Positions 13,427-15,995 of a DNA stretch of 15,995 nt are shown here, piece by piece. The stretch is taken from positions 1 to 15,995 of the forward strand of contig JAQYFM010000061.1 in assembly GCA_028723145.1 (NCBI GenBank), written 5' to 3'. A program made the translations under genes and the position numbers. Under the pieces are notes generated by a model. It searched no databases, had not been told where the DNA came from, and saw nothing but the letters and a program-made list of their open reading frames with translations. This DNA comes from Spirochaetales bacterium. Its GTDB lineage: Bacteria > Spirochaetota > Spirochaetia > Sphaerochaetales > Sphaerochaetaceae. Positions within the stretch are counted from its first letter, which is position 1; each line of letters starts with the position of its first letter.

Positions 13427-14680
13427 ATGAAAAAAATTCTTATAATGATGCTTATAGCATTACTTCCATTTGTACTATTTGCTAATGGAGCAAAAGAAGC
13501 AGAGCAAGTTCAAGATGATCCTAATGAGACTCTTGAATTAGTATTAATGACAAAGGATTCAACAGCTTCTGGCTTCAAGGATTGGATTAGCTTGGTTGAA
13601 AAAGCTTGTAATTTAAAAATTACAGTTGTTGCAACTCCAACAAATAGTAATGACAGACAAGCAAAAGTAACTACAGTACTTTCAACAGCAGATAAGAGTG
13701 TTGATATCATTACTGTAAATGATGAAATGTATACAGCATTTAAGAATACAGGTTGGCTAGCTTCATTAAATGATGTAATGACAGCAGAGGTTAGAAAAGA
13801 ATTCCCACAAGCTTACCTCAATGACATGGTTATTACAAAAGAAGGCAATATTTATTCTGTACCAATGTATTTCAGTGTTCTAGGATGGTTCGTTAATACA
13901 GATATCATGAAAGAGTGTGGTGTAGAAAGTATTGCTACATATGATGATTTTATTACATTAATAAAGAAGGCAACATCAGGTGATAGATATGGTTATGCTG
14001 ATGCATGGGATAGTGCATATGCATTTAATAGCCTTGGTAGCTTTATCAACCTATTTGGTGGTGATTATTACAATTGGAATGATCCTCAAACACAAAAGGG
14101 TGTACATGAACTTGTCAATATTTTAAGAGAAGGTTATACAACAAGATCTCAAATGGCAGACCAATATGAGCAAGTATATCAAAACCTCGTTGCAGGTAAG
14201 AGAGCTGTAGGCTTACTATATACTAACCAAATTGCAAAGTTTAATAAGGCAGGTTTATATACTCCTAATGGTCCAATTACAATGATTGTCCCTCCTGTTG
14301 CTAATGAAAAAGTTGGTAGTGTAGCATATTGCTCAAGCTGGCATTATATTTTAAACAATGCATCTGAACATAAAACAGCAGCTAAGAGATTCTTAAATTA
14401 TGCAGCATCTAAGCAAGGTCAGCTTGACTATACAAAGTGCTTTGGAACATTCCCTGCATACCTTGAATTACTTTCAAATCCAGAACTAGATAACCTTACA
14501 GGTATTAATGAAATGAGAGAGTATGTTGAAAAAGTAACTCTTCGTGGTCGTCCAATAGTTGCAGAAGCAATGGAATACATTTCTGAAATTGGTAACCTCT
14601 TCCACAGACTCCTCCTCGAAGAGATAAGTGAAGCAGACTTCTTCGCATCAGCACAAAAAGCAACAGAAAAATATATCTGA
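13427..14680 (+). CDS. Extracellular solute-binding protein of a CUT1-type ABC importer
   Basis: Periplasmic receptor (family 1 solute-binding protein, mostly for oligosaccharides, sugars or glycerol phosphates). It has 417 residues from the ATG at 13427, which has AAAGGAG 9 nt upstream. The N-terminal MKKILIMMLIALLPFVLFA is an export signal; cleavage probably follows LFA, leaving NGAKEAEQ. There is no cysteine for lipid attachment, and this NGAxEA start is common in spirochaetes. The mature protein shows the usual pattern: LVLMTK strand near 39, GNIYSVPMYFSVLGWFVNTDI near 146-166, aromatic residues through DAWDSAYAFNSLG near 192, and YNWNDPQTQKG near 217. The ligand cannot be named from sequence. 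The first permease follows after 16 nt. Confidence 0.9.
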   Translation: MKKILIMMLIALLPFVLFANGAKEAEQVQDDPNETLELVLMTKDSTASGFKDWISLVEKACNLKITVVATPTNSNDRQAKVTTVLSTADKSVDIITVNDEMYTAFKNTGWLASLNDVMTAEVRKEFPQAYLNDMVITKEGNIYSVPMYFSVLGWFVNTDIMKECGVESIATYDDFITLIKKATSGDRYGYADAWDSAYAFNSLGSFINLFGGDYYNWNDPQTQKGVHELVNILREGYTTRSQMADQYEQVYQNLVAGKRAVGLLYTNQIAKFNKAGLYTPNGPITMIVPPVANEKVGSVAYCSSWHYILNNASEHKTAAKRFLNYAASKQGQLDYTKCFGTFPAYLELLSNPELDNLTGINEMREYVEKVTLRGRPIVAEAMEYISEIGNLFHRLLLEEISEADFFASAQKATEKYI

Positions 14681-14696
14681 TTTAAGGATAAATCTT

Positions 14697-15596
14697 ATGA
14701 AAAACATTGATCTCAATAGAAAAGCAAAGAATAGCAAACTTAAAATAGCATGGCTATTTGTATTACCAGTTCTTTTAATAAGGGGATTTACTACTGTATA
14801 TCCAATGATAGTAACTCTTTATGACAGTTTCTTTGAGATCAAGTTACTTAAAGGACCTGGTGCAAAATTCATTGGACTAGGAAACTTTATAACAATTTTT
14901 AAAGATCCTAAGTTGATATTATCAATTAAGTTTACACTTATTTTTACAGTGTGTTCAGTTTCATTTCTAATAATTCTGGGCACACTACTATCCCTGCTTT
15001 TAAATGTAAAAATGGCAGGAAAAAGATTCTTGAGAACTATTGTCCTTATCCCATGGGCAATCCCTATGGTCGTTGTTGGAAGAGCAGCAAGATGGGCTTT
15101 CAATGATAATTTTGGATTCATTAATGACCTAATTAGAATGATTAATCCATCGTTCCATGTTGATTGGCTATCTGCTTCCACAACGGCAAGGTTCTCAGTA
15201 ATAGCAGTAGACCTATGGAAGAATATACCTTATTTTGCAATTCTCTGTCTTGCCGCTCTACAGTTCCTTTCTGATGATATTTACGAAGCAGCAATAATTG
15301 ATGGAGTAAACAGAGTGCAATCATTCTTCTACATTACTCTACCAAACATAATGACAACTATTTTAAACTTGGCAATATTTTTCACTATTTGGAGAATGAC
15401 TAGTTACGATATCGTATATGCAATGACATCTGGAGGTCCTGCAGATTCAACCTCACTACTTGCATATCGAATTATGACAGAATCATTTACAAATCTAAAT
15501 GTTGGATATGCTTCGGCAATTGCTATAGTACTATTCCTCTTTATGGCTGTAATAAGCCGAGGAGGAATGAGATTAATTAAAAAACTTGAGAAATAG
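14697..15596 (+). CDS. ABC importer permease, MalF/UgpA type
   Basis: Inner-membrane subunit of the importer, 299 residues from the ATG at 14697 (AAGGA 8 nt upstream); a longer GTG start at 14628 would overlap the binding-protein gene and is unlikely. About six membrane segments are seen: residues 16-40, 76-102, 113-130, 168-190, 220-238 and 268-288. The EAA loop that docks the ATPase is clear: EAAIIDGVNRVQSF at 197-210 and ITLP at 213-216. TSGGP at 244-248 is typical of MalF-type permeases. The stop codon overlaps the AGGAGG ribosome site of the next gene, implying tight coupling. Confidence 0.93.
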   Translation: MKNIDLNRKAKNSKLKIAWLFVLPVLLIRGFTTVYPMIVTLYDSFFEIKLLKGPGAKFIGLGNFITIFKDPKLILSIKFTLIFTVCSVSFLIILGTLLSLLLNVKMAGKRFLRTIVLIPWAIPMVVVGRAARWAFNDNFGFINDLIRMINPSFHVDWLSASTTARFSVIAVDLWKNIPYFAILCLAALQFLSDDIYEAAIIDGVNRVQSFFYITLPNIMTTILNLAIFFTIWRMTSYDIVYAMTSGGPADSTSLLAYRIMTESFTNLNVGYASAIAIVLFLFMAVISRGGMRLIKKLEK

Positions 15597-15607
15597 GAGG
15601 GATCAAA

Positions 15608-15995
15608 ATGGCTAATATAAGGAAAAACGATATTATCTATAAAACATTTATTTATGTAATAATGGCTATTGTATCTTTCTTGATACTTTTCCCTCTGTTT
15701 TGGATATTTACATCCTCAATAACACCTGACACAGAACTATTTAAAACACCAATTGATTACTTTCCTAATCATCCAACTCTAGCAAGTTATCAAAAACTAT
15801 TTCGAGATTGTGGATTATTAGAAAAGATAGTTAATACTTTTGTTATTACTATACCTGCAATATCAATAAATGTAATTGTATGTATGATGGCTGCTTATGG
15901 ATTTGGTAGGCATGATAGTAAAGGACTTTCAATTGCATATGCATTAATTGTCTTTTCAATCATGGTACCTGCAGTTGTTAAGGCTCGTCCTTTAT
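15608..15995 (+). CDS. ABC importer permease, MalG/UgpE type, 3' end cut by window edge
   Basis: Second permease of the importer. The first 129 residues are present of an expected 270-290. The ATG follows AGGAGG by 7 nt. The N-terminal membrane segment (IYVIMAIVSFLILFPLFWIF, about residues 15-34) is followed by SSITPDTELF, then PIDYFPNHPTLASYQKLF, the usual MalG-type periplasmic loop. A second segment lies around 76-97 and MVPAVVKARPL ends the visible part. The EAA loop lies beyond the window. An ATPase gene may follow or a shared MsmK/UgpC-type ATPase may serve; neither is visible. Confidence 0.92.
   Translation, partial: MANIRKNDIIYKTFIYVIMAIVSFLILFPLFWIFTSSITPDTELFKTPIDYFPNHPTLASYQKLFRDCGLLEKIVNTFVITIPAISINVIVCMMAAYGFGRHDSKGLSIAYALIVFSIMVPAVVKARPL

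Noticed and set aside
1..15995. CRISPR arrays, insertion sequences, tRNA or rRNA genes, attachment-site pairs
   Set aside because: I looked for regular direct repeats, transposase motifs, cloverleaf sequences and matching flanks of the hig module and found none.

Overview
The window is AT-rich bacterial chromosome. It most likely comes from a host-associated spirochaete of the Treponema/Sphaerochaeta kind. The main clue is the solute-binding protein at 13427, whose export signal ends in LFANGAKEAEQ with no lipobox cysteine, a pattern I associate with that group. The core gene order rpsT - HU/IHF - lnt - cinA - rho - rpmE also matches what I remember of Treponema genomes. Both points rest on memory, not on a search.

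Layout. (1) 1-3366, minus strand: a divergent PurD-like ATP-grasp protein that runs off the left edge and has its own good promoter, then a tRNA-dihydrouridine synthase and an AI-2E family (PF01594) membrane protein, 14 nt apart and probably co-transcribed. (2) 3443-10492, plus strand: ricT (PSP1 family) with an added cysteine cluster, then a housekeeping block for ribosomal protein S20, an HU/IHF nucleoid protein, apolipoprotein N-acyltransferase, CinA, Rho (with a disordered N-terminal extension of about 195 residues) and L31. It ends at a clear intrinsic terminator at 10461-10492. A second terminator-shaped hairpin lies inside the first codons of lnt. (3) 10493-12261: a minus-strand toxin-antitoxin module. 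HigB is followed by a HigA antitoxin fused to an ImmA/IrrE-type metallopeptidase domain; the module has its own promoter, two near-identical inverted-repeat operators around that promoter, and a terminator. An unexplained perfect 13-bp inverted repeat lies next to it. (4) 12406-15995: a LysR-type regulator divergent from a CUT1-type ABC importer (binding protein plus two permeases, the second cut by the right edge). The shared gap holds a dyad and a promoter in the arrangement expected for LysR control. No ATPase gene is visible.

How the parts work together. The centre is a translation, nucleoid, envelope and transcription-termination block. The internal terminator in lnt probably lets abundant S20 and HU/IHF messages be made without equal amounts of lnt and cinA. 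The hig module carries all the parts of an autoregulated addiction or stress locus. The LysR/ABC unit looks like a self-contained, inducible carbohydrate uptake locus. No rRNA, tRNA, CRISPR array or insertion sequence was seen. No gene-free stretch exceeds 300 nt. The longest are 10438-10706 (terminator, inverted repeat, terminator) and 12154-12405 (promoter, operators, a short palindrome).
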